From Thermoleophilaceae bacterium (GTDB lineage Bacteria; Actinomycetota; Thermoleophilia; Solirubrobacterales; Thermoleophilaceae), in NCBI GenBank assembly GCA_040901445.1, contig JBBDYQ010000002.1, positions 124,001 to 188,000 on the forward strand: 64,000 nt of DNA, in the 5' to 3' direction. The notes beneath the pieces are model-generated. The model made no database searches. It was not told the DNA's origin and saw only the letters and a program-made list of their open reading frames with translations. The position numbers and the translations under genes are program-made. Of the stretch, positions 1 to 7,896 are shown piece after piece. Each line of letters begins with the position of its first letter. The stretch's first letter is position 1.

Positions 1-2
1 TG

Positions 3-623
3 CTGGAGCAAGCGGGCACCGGGCTGCGCGAGCAGGCCCGCCGGGTGCTCGGGGTCACCGAGATCGAGGAGCGGGTGGACAAGACCACCGGCGCCGTGGA
101 CGGGACAGGCTCGCTGCGCGACCGCGGCACCGAGCTGCTCGAGCGCTCGGCGGACGTCGCCGCCGAGGACGACGCCCACCCCTCCTATGACCGCATCCTC
201 ACCCAGCTCGCGCCCGACGAGGCGCGGGTGCTGCGCCTGCTCGCCACCGAGGGCGCTCAGCCCGCGGTGGACGTGCGCACGTGGCGGCCGCTCGACGTGG
301 GCTCGCAGATCGTGGCTCCCGGGCTCACGATGATCTCCGCGCACGCCGGCTGCCGCCACGCCGAGCGACTGCCCGCCTACCTCAACAACCTCTTCCGCCT
401 CGGCCTGGTCTGGTTCTCGCGCGAGCCGCTCGAGGACCCGGCCGCCTACCAGGTGCTGGAGGCCCAGCCCGACGTGCTCGGGGCCGTGCGGCGCGCCGGG
501 CGCGCGCGCACCGTGCGGCGCAGCATCCGGCTCACCCCGTTCGGCCTCGACTTCTGCGAGACCTGCCTGCCGCTCACGACCGCCGAGTTCGATGTGCTGC
601 AGGGGGAGGAGCCGGCCGGGTAG
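3..623 (+). CDS. DUF4393 (Abi-alpha-like) protein, 5' end cut off
   Basis: The open frame runs in from the left edge, so the N-terminus is missing and the first codon seen is CTG at 3. The visible 206 residues have the layout of DUF4393 proteins: an acidic helical part, then RVLRLLA, an AGCRHAERLPAYLNNLFRLGL block and a C-terminal LTPFGLDFCETC motif. DUF4393 was first described from a lactococcal abortive-infection protein, but most actinobacterial copies have no tested role, and nothing around this copy marks a defence island. The TAG stop at 621-623 is also the start of the -10 box of the next gene. Family assignment is from recalled motif order. Confidence 0.62.
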   Translation: MEQAGTGLREQARRVLGVTEIEERVDKTTGAVDGTGSLRDRGTELLERSADVAAEDDAHPSYDRILTQLAPDEARVLRLLATEGAQPAVDVRTWRPLDVGSQIVAPGLTMISAHAGCRHAERLPAYLNNLFRLGLVWFSREPLEDPAAYQVLEAQPDVLGAVRRAGRARTVRRSIRLTPFGLDFCETCLPLTTAEFDVLQGEEPAG

Positions 624-626
624 GAT
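621..626 (+). promoter_or_regulatory. -10 box TAGGAT, leaderless promoter of 634 gene
   Basis: TAGGAT ends seven bases before position 633, so the predicted transcript begins at or one base before the ATG at 634. There is no Shine-Dalgarno sequence. The same spacing recurs many times in this window. Confidence 0.5.
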
Positions 627-633
627 CGCCCCG

Positions 634-1836
634 ATGGCAGGGGGGCTGCGCCGGCTGGGACTGGGGGTGATCGTGACCCTTGCGCTGCCCGCCGCCGCCG
701 CCGGCCAGGCGCCGGGGCTGCAGGAGTTCGAGGGGCCGATCCACGAGCACACGGCCTACTCGGACGGCGAGCCGGGCACGCGGCCGGCCGACGCGTTCGC
801 CGCGGTGCGCGGCCACGGCAGCGACTTCATGGCGCTCACCGAGCACTCGGACACGCTCCAGCTCCCGATCGTCACCAACACGAAGTGCTTCGAGCCGCAG
901 GTCCTGGTCACGTGCCTGTTCTCGGACCAGGAAGACGAGCTGGACTCGCTGCGCAAGTGGGACGCCATGGCCGAGCAGACCGACGCGGCCACCGACGCCG
1001 GCTTCGTGGGCATCCGCGGCTTCGAGTGGACCAACGACCGCCACGGCCACATCAACGTCCTCTTCTCCCGCCACAACACCAATGCGAAGATCGACGGCGG
1101 CTACCTGTCGATGAGCTTCTTCTGGTCCTGGTTCACGCGGCCGGCGTCACAGGGCGGCGGCGCCGACGGCCTCGCGATCTTCAACCACCCCGGGCGGCGC
1201 GAGCTCGGCGAGCTCGTGCCCGGCGGCTTCATCAGCCCGTTCACCCCCGACATCCCGCTGCCGGGATCGGACTGGGACGACTTCGCTTTCGTTCCCGCCG
1301 CCGACGCGCGCATGGTGGGGATCGAGCTCTTCAACGGCGGCTCGGACTACGGCAGCCCGAACGACCTTCATCCGGCCGGCAGCTACGGCCAGGCCCTCGA
1401 CCGGGGCTGGCACGTCGGCGCCGTAGGCGCGGAGGACACCCACGACACGGGCTGGGGCCGGCCCGAAGAGCGCAAGACCGTCGTCCTCGCTCCGGCTCTC
1501 AGCCGCGCGGACCTGCGCGACTCGATGCTGGCCCGCCGCTTCTACGCGGTGCGGCACGCCGGCATCCGCATGAGCTTCACCGTCGACGGCCAGGAGATGG
1601 GCTCGCGGCTGTCCGTTGCGGCCGGTGACCCGCTTGCGGTCGAGGCCGGCACGCCCGAGCCGGGCGCCACGGTGGAACTGGTCACCAGCGGCGGCGAGGT
1701 CGTGGCCGGCGGCCCGGGCTCGCTGTCGGTCTCGCGACCGGCTTCGGCGGCGGAGCGCTGGTACTTCGTGCGGGTGCGCGACGCCGAGGGCGAGTCGCTG
1801 GCGTACTCGAGCCCGGTCTGGGTCGAGGCCGGCTAG
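634..1836 (+). CDS. Secreted PHP-domain CehA/McbA-like metallohydrolase
   Basis: A 400-residue protein. The ATG at 634 is chosen because it gives a clean signal peptide (Arg near the N-terminus, hydrophobic core, AAAAGQA cleavage region) and lies 7 nt behind a -10 box. After the signal come PHP metal-binding motifs: IHEHTAYSDG near residue 30 and MALTEHSD near residue 63, then an ENT-like RGFEWTND stretch and a late GAEDTHDTGWG. This is the pattern of CehA/McbA-family phosphoesterase-like hydrolases, which bind divalent metals through the HxH site. A short beta-rich domain ends the protein. The substrate cannot be read from sequence. The reverse neighbour stops 3 bp away, so the pair is convergent. 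Confidence 0.75.
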   Translation: MAGGLRRLGLGVIVTLALPAAAAGQAPGLQEFEGPIHEHTAYSDGEPGTRPADAFAAVRGHGSDFMALTEHSDTLQLPIVTNTKCFEPQVLVTCLFSDQEDELDSLRKWDAMAEQTDAATDAGFVGIRGFEWTNDRHGHINVLFSRHNTNAKIDGGYLSMSFFWSWFTRPASQGGGADGLAIFNHPGRRELGELVPGGFISPFTPDIPLPGSDWDDFAFVPAADARMVGIELFNGGSDYGSPNDLHPAGSYGQALDRGWHVGAVGAEDTHDTGWGRPEERKTVVLAPALSRADLRDSMLARRFYAVRHAGIRMSFTVDGQEMGSRLSVAAGDPLAVEAGTPEPGATVELVTSGGEVVAGGPGSLSVSRPASAAERWYFVRVRDAEGESLAYSSPVWVEAG

Positions 1837-1839
1837 GCG

Positions 1840-3012
1840 CTAGACCGCCTCGACCCGCTCGCGCGGCTGGTCGCCGTTGGAGGCCTTCACCTGCCCGTCG
1901 CCGCCCCGGTACGGGCCCGGCTTGGGCCGCGGCGTGCCTCCGGGGAACGCCAGACGGAGGATCGTGCGCTGCACGGTGCCGAGCTGCTTGCCGAACGGCC
2001 CGGTGTTGTAAGGCAGCTCGTAGCGCTCGCAGATCTCGCGCACGCGCGGGGCGATCTCGGCGTAGCGCGTGCTGGGCATGTCGGGGAACAGGTGGTGCTC
2101 GACCTGGTAGCCGAGGTTGCCGCTTGCGACGTGGAAGAACGGGCTGCCGTCGATGTTCGCCGCGCCCAGCAGCTGGCGTACGTACCACGCGCCTCTCGTC
2201 TCGTCGGCGACCTCCTCCTCGCTGAAGGTGTAGGTCTGGTCGGGGAAGTGGCCGCAGAAGATGATCGCGTAGGCCCAGACGTTGCGCACGACGTTGGCGG
2301 TGAAGTTCGCCTTGAGGGTGCTCTTGAAGCCGCGCCGCCCGCTGAGCGCGGGGAAGGCGATGTAGTCCTTGACGATCTGGCGCCGGGCCTTGCCGGCCAT
2401 CCCCTTGAGCTGGCGCGTGATCTCGGCCTTGGACTTCTCACCGGACCTGATCGCATCGAAGTCGAGGTCGTGGAACGCGACGCCCCACTCGAAGAAGGCC
2501 GCCAGAGCCAGGTTGTAGACCGGCTGCGCCAGGTAGACCGGGTGCCACTTCTGGTGCGGGTCGATCCGCATGATCTCGTAGCCGAGATCGTGGTCCTTGC
2601 CGCGGATGTTCGTGTACGTGTGGTGGACGTAGTTGTGCGAGTGCTTCCACGCCTCGGGCGTCGAGGCGGAGTCCCAGTCCCAGGTGGAGGAGTTGATGTA
2701 GGGGTCGTTCATCCAGTCCCACTGGCCGTGCATCACGTTGTGGCCGATCTCCATGTTCTCGAGGATCTTGGCCAGCGACAGAGCCGTGGTGCCGGCGACC
2801 CACGCAGGCCGGTAGCGCGACGCGAACAGGAGCACCCGGGCCAGGACCACCAGCCGCCGGTGCATCTCGATCATGCTCGTGATGTAGGCGCGGTCGCGCT
2901 CGCCCAGCTCCGCCTTGACCTCGTCGTGGATGGCGTCGAACTCGCGGCCGAGCTGCTCGAGCTGCTCGGGGGTCAGGCGGGAAAGGGGACTCTCGATCAG
3001 GCTGGCCATCAT
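1840..3012 (-). CDS. Membrane acyl (acyl-CoA) fatty acid desaturase
   Basis: A 390-residue integral-membrane diiron desaturase. All three histidine boxes are present: HNVMH at 91-95, HSHNYVHH at 124-131 and QVEHH at 303-307. The last is typical of front-end/DesA3-like desaturases. It should introduce a double bond into acyl chains at the inner face of the membrane using electrons from a reductase. The gene directly upstream on the same strand (gap 18 bp) is a flavin/2Fe-2S reductase that can supply them, so the two form an operon. The ATG at 3012 has a good ribosome site (GAAGGAAC). An alternative ATG lies one codon in. Regulation is probably by the divergent TetR protein. Confidence 0.88.
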   Translation of the reverse strand: MMASLIESPLSRLTPEQLEQLGREFDAIHDEVKAELGERDRAYITSMIEMHRRLVVLARVLLFASRYRPAWVAGTTALSLAKILENMEIGHNVMHGQWDWMNDPYINSSTWDWDSASTPEAWKHSHNYVHHTYTNIRGKDHDLGYEIMRIDPHQKWHPVYLAQPVYNLALAAFFEWGVAFHDLDFDAIRSGEKSKAEITRQLKGMAGKARRQIVKDYIAFPALSGRRGFKSTLKANFTANVVRNVWAYAIIFCGHFPDQTYTFSEEEVADETRGAWYVRQLLGAANIDGSPFFHVASGNLGYQVEHHLFPDMPSTRYAEIAPRVREICERYELPYNTGPFGKQLGTVQRTILRLAFPGGTPRPKPGPYRGGDGQVKASNGDQPRERVEAV

Positions 3013-3030
3013 GTTCCTTCGCGTCCGGGG

Positions 3031-4134
3031 TCAGAGCTCGATCTCGACCGCGCCCTCGGGCGCGTTGATGCAGGTGCGGATCATCTCGCCGTCCTGGCCG
3101 TGGACCTCGCCGGTGCGCAGGTCACGCAGCCTGCCCGAGCGCAGGCGCCCGACGCAGGTGTGGCAGATGCCCATGCGACAGCCGAAGGGAAGCGTGGCGC
3201 CCGCGTCCTCGCCGGCCACGAGGATCGGCTTGGAGCCGTCGGACTCGGCGTTGACGTCGCTGTCGCAGAAGCGGATCGTGCCGCCGTCTCCCTGCCGGCC
3301 TTCGTCCTCGCCCAGGTAGGGCTGGAAGTGCTCGACATGGAGGTGATCGCAATCTCCGAGCTCCTGCTTCCAGTGCTCGGTCATCGCGTCCAACATCTCG
3401 GGGGGGCCTGAGAGGAACGTCTCGCGCTCGCGCCAGTCCGGGCACAGCCGGTCGAGGTCGGCGGGGGCGATGCGGCCGCTCTCGCCGGTGAGCTGCTCGT
3501 GCAGCCGGAAGCCCGGATTGCGGCGGGCGAGGTCGCGCAGCTGCGCCCCGAAGATCGCGACGTCGGCCGTGCGCGCAGAGTGCATGTGCACGGCATCCGA
3601 GAAGCCCGAGCCGCGATCGATGCTGCGCAGCATGCTCATGATCGGCGTCACGCCGCTGCCGGCGCTGATGAACAGCAGCCTCGCGGGCAACGGGTCGGGG
3701 AGCGTGAACGCTCCCTCCACCCCGCCGAGGCGGACGATGACCCCCGTCCTGGCCGTGCGCACCAGATACGGCGAGACCTTGCCGGCCTCGACCAGCTTGG
3801 GCGTGATGCTGATGCAGCCGTCCGGGCGGCCCGGGTCGGAGGTGATCGAATAGGCGCGCCAGTGGTGGACGCCGTTCACGGGCATGCCGACGCGCAGGTA
3901 CTGACCCGGCTCGTGCCCGGGCCACTCCCAGCCGGGCTTGATGACCACCGTGACCGCGTCGGCCGTCTCGGGCTCGATGTGCTCGATCCGGCCGCGCAGC
4001 TCCTGGGTCGACCACAGCGGGTTGATCAATTCCAGGTAGTCGTCCGGGAGCAGCGGCGTGAAGAACGCCCGCAACCCCCGCATCAGCCTCATCCGCCCGG
4101 CGGGAACGTTGGGTATGGCCCCCCGCTCAGCCAT
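3031..4134 (-). CDS. Ferredoxin reductase with C-terminal 2Fe-2S domain
   Basis: A 367-residue flavodoxin-reductase-like electron donor. The order is: FAD-binding beta barrel with RAYSITS near residue 100, NAD(P)-binding part with SAGSGVTPIMSML, then a plant-type ferredoxin domain with FGCRMGICHTC and a final cysteine in RTCINAP. The four cysteines for a 2Fe-2S cluster are visible. This build matches the Rv3230c-type reductases that feed DesA3-like desaturases in mycobacteria, and the desaturase lies immediately downstream. I chose the ATG at 4134, because the frame remains open further upstream but that stretch overlaps the divergent TetR gene and has no reductase sequence. Confidence 0.85.
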   Translation of the reverse strand: MAERGAIPNVPAGRMRLMRGLRAFFTPLLPDDYLELINPLWSTQELRGRIEHIEPETADAVTVVIKPGWEWPGHEPGQYLRVGMPVNGVHHWRAYSITSDPGRPDGCISITPKLVEAGKVSPYLVRTARTGVIVRLGGVEGAFTLPDPLPARLLFISAGSGVTPIMSMLRSIDRGSGFSDAVHMHSARTADVAIFGAQLRDLARRNPGFRLHEQLTGESGRIAPADLDRLCPDWRERETFLSGPPEMLDAMTEHWKQELGDCDHLHVEHFQPYLGEDEGRQGDGGTIRFCDSDVNAESDGSKPILVAGEDAGATLPFGCRMGICHTCVGRLRSGRLRDLRTGEVHGQDGEMIRTCINAPEGAVEIEL

Positions 4135-4137
4135 CGT

Positions 4138-4164
4138 GAGAACACCTGTCAACCATTCGTTCTC
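4138..4164. promoter_or_regulatory. Inverted repeat, candidate TetR operator
   Basis: GAGAAC (4138-4143) and GTTCTC (4159-4164) form an exact 6-bp inverted repeat with a 15-bp centre in the 63-bp gap between the reductase and TetR genes. The position fits an operator covering both divergent promoters. A TTGACA lies inside it on the minus strand, but I see no matching -10 outside the reductase gene. Confidence 0.4.
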
Positions 4165-4197
4165 GTTCCCTACCCGCCGGACATACACTCCATGCGG

Positions 4198-4860
4198 ATG
4201 ACCGCCGAGCCTGGCTCCCTGCGGCAGCTGCGCGAGCGCGAGCTGGTGGTCGCCACGCGCGCGCTCTTCGACGAGCGCGGCATGCAGGACGCGCCCATCG
4301 AGGAGATCGCCAGGGCGGTGGGCATCGCGCGCGGGCTCGTCTACCGGCAGTTCTCCTCGAAGGAGGAGCTGTTCGTGCTCACGGTCACCGACTACCTGGC
4401 CGAGCTCGGCGACCTGCTCGACACCGCGGGCTCCTCCAAGTCCGACCCGGTGCGGCGGGTGGAGCTGCTGATGGAGGCCTACGCGGGCTTCTGCCGGCGC
4501 TACCCGGCGTTCCTCGACTGCTCGCTCTCGCTGATGCACCGGCCCGCCCGCGAGCTGCACGAGATCGTCTCCGAGTCCATCTGGCTGCGCCTCGGGCAGG
4601 GGATGTCGCGCTGCGTCGACCACGTCACGCGCGTCCTCCGCGACGGCAACGCGGACGGCACGTTCTCGGTCGAGGACCCGGACTTCCTGGCGCAGGTGCT
4701 GTGGACCCAGGTGCTCGGCGCCATGCACCTGGCGCGCATCGGCGTGGGCATCCGCGAGCTCGGCCCGGGCGTGCCGGAGCTGTTCCGGGTGGAGTCCGAC
4801 GACGTGGTGGCGGCCTGCGTGCGCAGCGCGCTGGCCACGCTCGGCGTGAGCCGGATGTGA
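4198..4860 (+). CDS. TetR-family transcriptional regulator
   Basis: A 220-residue repressor-type regulator. The N-terminal helix-turn-helix reads IEEIARAVGIARGLVYRQFSSKEELF (about residues 33-58), the standard TetR DNA-binding block, followed by an all-helical ligand-binding domain. It is divergent from the desaturase/reductase pair and probably controls it in response to an acyl ligand, as TetR-type DesT and FasR regulators do (inference). Two ATGs are possible, 4192 and 4198. A -10-like TACACT at 4184-4189 predicts a transcript starting near 4196, which favours 4198. An MBL hydrolase follows 13 bp downstream and may be cotranscribed. Confidence 0.85.
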   Translation: MTAEPGSLRQLRERELVVATRALFDERGMQDAPIEEIARAVGIARGLVYRQFSSKEELFVLTVTDYLAELGDLLDTAGSSKSDPVRRVELLMEAYAGFCRRYPAFLDCSLSLMHRPARELHEIVSESIWLRLGQGMSRCVDHVTRVLRDGNADGTFSVEDPDFLAQVLWTQVLGAMHLARIGVGIRELGPGVPELFRVESDDVVAACVRSALATLGVSRM

Positions 4861-4873
4861 GAGGGTCCTGCCG

Positions 4874-5701
4874 GTGCGGGTCCACCATCTCAGCTGCGCG
4901 TCGATGTGCCCCTACGGTCAGCGCTGGCTGTCGGGCGAGGGCAGCCTCCTCGGCAAGGCCGAGCTGGTTGCCCACTGCCTGCTGATCGAGTCCGGCGACG
5001 GGCTGGTGCTGGTGGACACGGGCTTCGGCACCGGGGACGTGGCCGACCCCAAGCGCCTCGGCCAGCCGTTCCGCGCCCTGATCCGCCCGCGGGTGGAGCA
5101 GCACGCCACCGCTCTTGCCCAGATCACCGAGAAGGGCTTCGACCCCGCCGACGTGCGCCACCTGGTGCTCACCCACCTCGACGTGGACCACGCCGGCGGG
5201 CTGCCGGACTTCCCCGGTGCCCAGGTGCACGTGCTCGCCGCCGAGAAGGAGGTCATGGAGAACCCGCCGCTGCGCGAGCGCGGGCGCTACATCCGCGGCC
5301 ACTTCGCGCACGGGCCCAGGTGGGCCACCCACGGCGCCGGTGGCGACAGCTGGTTCGGGTTCGAGAGCGTCCGCGCCATCCCGGAGCTCGACGGCGACCT
5401 CGCGCTGGTGCCGCTGACCGGCCACACGGCGGGGCACACGGCCGTCGCGGTGCGCGAGGGCGAGGGCTGGCTGCTGCACTGCGGCGACGCGTACTTCCAC
5501 CACGGCGAGGTGGTCACTCCGCCCACCTGCCCGCCGGGACTGAGGCTGTTCCAGAACATCGTGGGCCACGACAACAAGGCGCGGCGCTCCAACCAGGAGC
5601 GCCTGCGCGAGCTGGTCCGCGACCACGGGGACGAGGTGCGCCCGTTCTGCGCCCACGACCCGCTGGAGCTGGAGCAGATGCAGCAGCCGCCGCCCGGCTG
5701 A
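4874..5701 (+). CDS. MBL-fold metallo-hydrolase
   Basis: A 275-residue metallo-beta-lactamase-fold protein beginning at GTG 4874, with an AGAGGG ribosome site. The zinc motif LTHLDVDHAGG (H-x-H-x-D-H) lies near residue 98, a second histidine lies in the GHTAGH stretch, and the last ligands are in HCGDAYFHHG. This arrangement is close to AHL-lactonase / glyoxalase-II-like hydrolases, but the substrate cannot be assigned. It follows the TetR gene on the same strand. Confidence 0.78.
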   Translation: MRVHHLSCASMCPYGQRWLSGEGSLLGKAELVAHCLLIESGDGLVLVDTGFGTGDVADPKRLGQPFRALIRPRVEQHATALAQITEKGFDPADVRHLVLTHLDVDHAGGLPDFPGAQVHVLAAEKEVMENPPLRERGRYIRGHFAHGPRWATHGAGGDSWFGFESVRAIPELDGDLALVPLTGHTAGHTAVAVREGEGWLLHCGDAYFHHGEVVTPPTCPPGLRLFQNIVGHDNKARRSNQERLRELVRDHGDEVRPFCAHDPLELEQMQQPPPG

Positions 5702-5707
5702 GCGCGT

Positions 5708-6514
5708 CTAGGGCGCCCGGCCGTGGCGTCCGCGCAGTCCGGCCGCGATCTCGGCGCCGTCGAGCTCGCCCGCCGCGATGCGCTTCGAGAGCGTGCGCGC
5801 CACCACGCGATCCACGACACGCGGAAGATGGCGCGCCACGGCCAGCTGCAGCGCGCCGCCGCGCGTGACGGCGGTCTCGCGCGCCGGCCCGCGGCCCTCG
5901 CAGGCCGCCACGATCCTCGCCACCACCCGCTCCAGGGGCTCCTCGTGCGAGAAGCCCTCGAGCTGGAGACCGGCCGCCTTGGTGCGCTCGTGGATCGGGG
6001 TGCTCACGAACGCGGGATGCACGCAGGTGACCGACACGTGCGTCCCGTACTCGGCCCGCAGCGCGTCGGCGTAGGCGGTGAGCGCGCGCTTGGACACCCC
6101 GTAGGCGGCCCCGAGCGGGAGCCCCAGGAAGGCCATGCGCGAGCCCACGAGCACCACGCGGCCGCGGCTCTCCACCAGGGCGTCGATGCTCGCGGCGGTG
6201 ACCCGCCACGCGCCCAGCACGTTCACGTCGATCATGCGGCGCACGTGCTCGTCGGGCTGCGCGCCGGCGCTGGCGGGACCGCCGATGCCCGCGTTGTTCA
6301 CGAGCGCCTCCAGCCCTCCGCCGAGGCGCTCGATGGCCGCCGGCACCGCCGCGGTGACCCCCTCCTCGCTCGTGATGTCGCAGGCAAGCACGTCCTCGTC
6401 GCCCGGATCGGGCCGCAGGTCGAGGCCCGCCACCCGCCAGCCGCGCTCGCGCAGCGCCGAGCGCACGGCGGTGCCGAACGCGCCGCTGGCGCCGGTCACC
6501 AGCGCGCGTCTCAT
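5708..6514 (-). CDS. Short-chain dehydrogenase/reductase (SDR)
   Basis: A 268-residue classical SDR. Visible are the nucleotide motif TGASGAFG near residue 7, the LVNNAGIG block, a catalytic serine in VGSRMAF and the YGVSK active-site Tyr/Lys. It should oxidise or reduce an alcohol/ketone with NAD(P). The ATG at 6512-6514 overlaps the TGA of the upstream flavin monooxygenase as ATGA, so the two are translationally coupled and may act in one catabolic pathway. Confidence 0.85.
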   Translation of the reverse strand: MRRALVTGASGAFGTAVRSALRERGWRVAGLDLRPDPGDEDVLACDITSEEGVTAAVPAAIERLGGGLEALVNNAGIGGPASAGAQPDEHVRRMIDVNVLGAWRVTAASIDALVESRGRVVLVGSRMAFLGLPLGAAYGVSKRALTAYADALRAEYGTHVSVTCVHPAFVSTPIHERTKAAGLQLEGFSHEEPLERVVARIVAACEGRGPARETAVTRGGALQLAVARHLPRVVDRVVARTLSKRIAAGELDGAEIAAGLRGRHGRAP

Positions 6515-7857
6515 GCCGGCGCCCCGGCGCTGCGGGCCGCCCGGCGGCGGCCGCTGTGCAGCTCGCGCTCGAGCTCGTGCATGTAGCGGTCGAAGTCCAC
6601 GCGCATGGCGGGCCGGCCGTTGGGTCCCCAGCGCTTCAGCGCCCGGCGCACCCGCCGCCGGCAGTCCGAGCGCATGGCGGCGACCGAGGGCAGCGCCCAC
6701 TCGCCCGACAGGTGCTCGGCCAGCATGCGGGCCTGGCGCTCCACGATCGGGAACGCCGAGCCGGTGGACTGCATGAAGCCCACGAAGAAGAGGTCGCGGG
6801 CGTCGAGATGGAAGACGCGCTTGTAGAGCGGCAGCTCGCCGGGCACCGGGCCGAGCAGCTCGGGCGGGAGGAACGGGAACGCCACGCGGTAGCCGGTGCA
6901 CCACACGATGGCGTCCACCCGCTCCTCGCTCCCGTCCGCGAAGCGCACGCTCTCGCCCGCCAGCTCGGCCACGCCGGGCTTGGGCTCCACCCGCCCGTGG
7001 CTGATGCGGCTGAGGATGGTGTCGGAGATCGTGGGGTGGTCCTGGAACAGCCCGCGCCGGGGCCGCGGCAGCCCGTAGCGCTCGGGCGGGCCCACTGCCA
7101 GGCGCAGCAGCAGCTGGGAGAGCGGCTGGCGCGCGCGCCAGGGCACGTGCACCGCCACCCAGGGCCGGATGATCTGGTCCGCCGGGTGGCCCAGCAGACG
7201 CTTGGGGATCACCCAGCTGCCGTGACGCACCGACAGCAGCGTGCGCTCGGCCACGTGCGACAGGTCGGTGGCGATGTCCATGGCGCTGTTGCCCATCCCC
7301 ACCACCAGCACGTTGCGTCCGCGGAAGGGCTCGGCGTCGTCGTAGTCGATGGCGTGCAGCTGCTCGCCGGCCAGCTCGCCGGGGTAGGACGGGTCGGGCA
7401 GCTTGGGCTCGTCGTTGTGGCCGTTGGCCACCACCAGCACGTCGGCGCGCTCGACCTGCCCATCGGCGGTCTCGATCTCCCAGCCGCCGCCGTCCAGCCG
7501 CCGCGCCGCCCGCACCTCCGCGGACAGGCGGATGCGCTCGGTCAGGCCGAAATGGGCGGCGTAGTCCTCGAGGTAGCTCGACACCGCGCCGCGACTCGGG
7601 TAGTCCGGCGTGCCCTCGGGCATGGGGAACTCGGCGAACTCGGTGCGCGCCCGGCTGGTGATGAGGTGGAGCGAGCGGTAGGCGGCGGTGGGCCGCTCCT
7701 CGGCCGTCCAGACACCGCCGAGGCTGGCGCCGCGCTCGAAGGCCACGGCTTCGAAGCCCGCCGCGGTCAGCGCCCGCAGCGCCGCGAGCCCCGATGGCCC
7801 CGCGCCGACCACCGCGACGCGCCGCGCGCCGTCTGCCTGGCTCCCCGCCCCGCCCAC
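6511..7857 (-). CDS. Flavin-containing monooxygenase
   Basis: A 448-residue FAD/NADPH monooxygenase. It has GAGPSG at the N-terminus for FAD, a second dinucleotide motif GMGNSAMDIA near the middle, and the WCTGY segment typical of FMO/Baeyer-Villiger-type enzymes. The frame is open far upstream on the minus strand, but that part is antisense to the amine oxidase gene. I place the start at GTG 7857 because a TACCCT -10 box (7870 to 7865) would start the mRNA at 7858. It precedes an SDR with an ATGA overlap, a combination used in ketone or aromatic side-chain degradation. Confidence 0.82.
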   Translation of the reverse strand: MGGAGSQADGARRVAVVGAGPSGLAALRALTAAGFEAVAFERGASLGGVWTAEERPTAAYRSLHLITSRARTEFAEFPMPEGTPDYPSRGAVSSYLEDYAAHFGLTERIRLSAEVRAARRLDGGGWEIETADGQVERADVLVVANGHNDEPKLPDPSYPGELAGEQLHAIDYDDAEPFRGRNVLVVGMGNSAMDIATDLSHVAERTLLSVRHGSWVIPKRLLGHPADQIIRPWVAVHVPWRARQPLSQLLLRLAVGPPERYGLPRPRRGLFQDHPTISDTILSRISHGRVEPKPGVAELAGESVRFADGSEERVDAIVWCTGYRVAFPFLPPELLGPVPGELPLYKRVFHLDARDLFFVGFMQSTGSAFPIVERQARMLAEHLSGEWALPSVAAMRSDCRRRVRRALKRWGPNGRPAMRVDFDRYMHELERELHSGRRRAARSAGAPA

Positions 7858-7864
7858 GGGCGCG

Positions 7865-7889
7865 AGGGTACTGCACCCGCGGGTAGTCT
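7865..7889. promoter_or_regulatory. Divergent leaderless promoters (monooxygenase / amine oxidase)
   Basis: Minus strand: TACCCT at 7870-7865, predicted start 7858, GTG at 7857. Plus strand: TAGTCT at 7884-7889, predicted start 7896, GTG at 7897. Both genes lack a Shine-Dalgarno site. Confidence 0.5.
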
Positions 7890-7896
7890 CGCGGCC

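Noticed and set aside
3-623. Abortive-infection defence system
   Set aside because: The DUF4393 match is to the domain only; no toxin, nuclease or other defence gene is adjacent.
4147-4152. TTGACA as -35 box of the reductase gene
   Set aside because: At 17-bp spacing the -10 would fall inside the coding sequence and reads TGAGCG.
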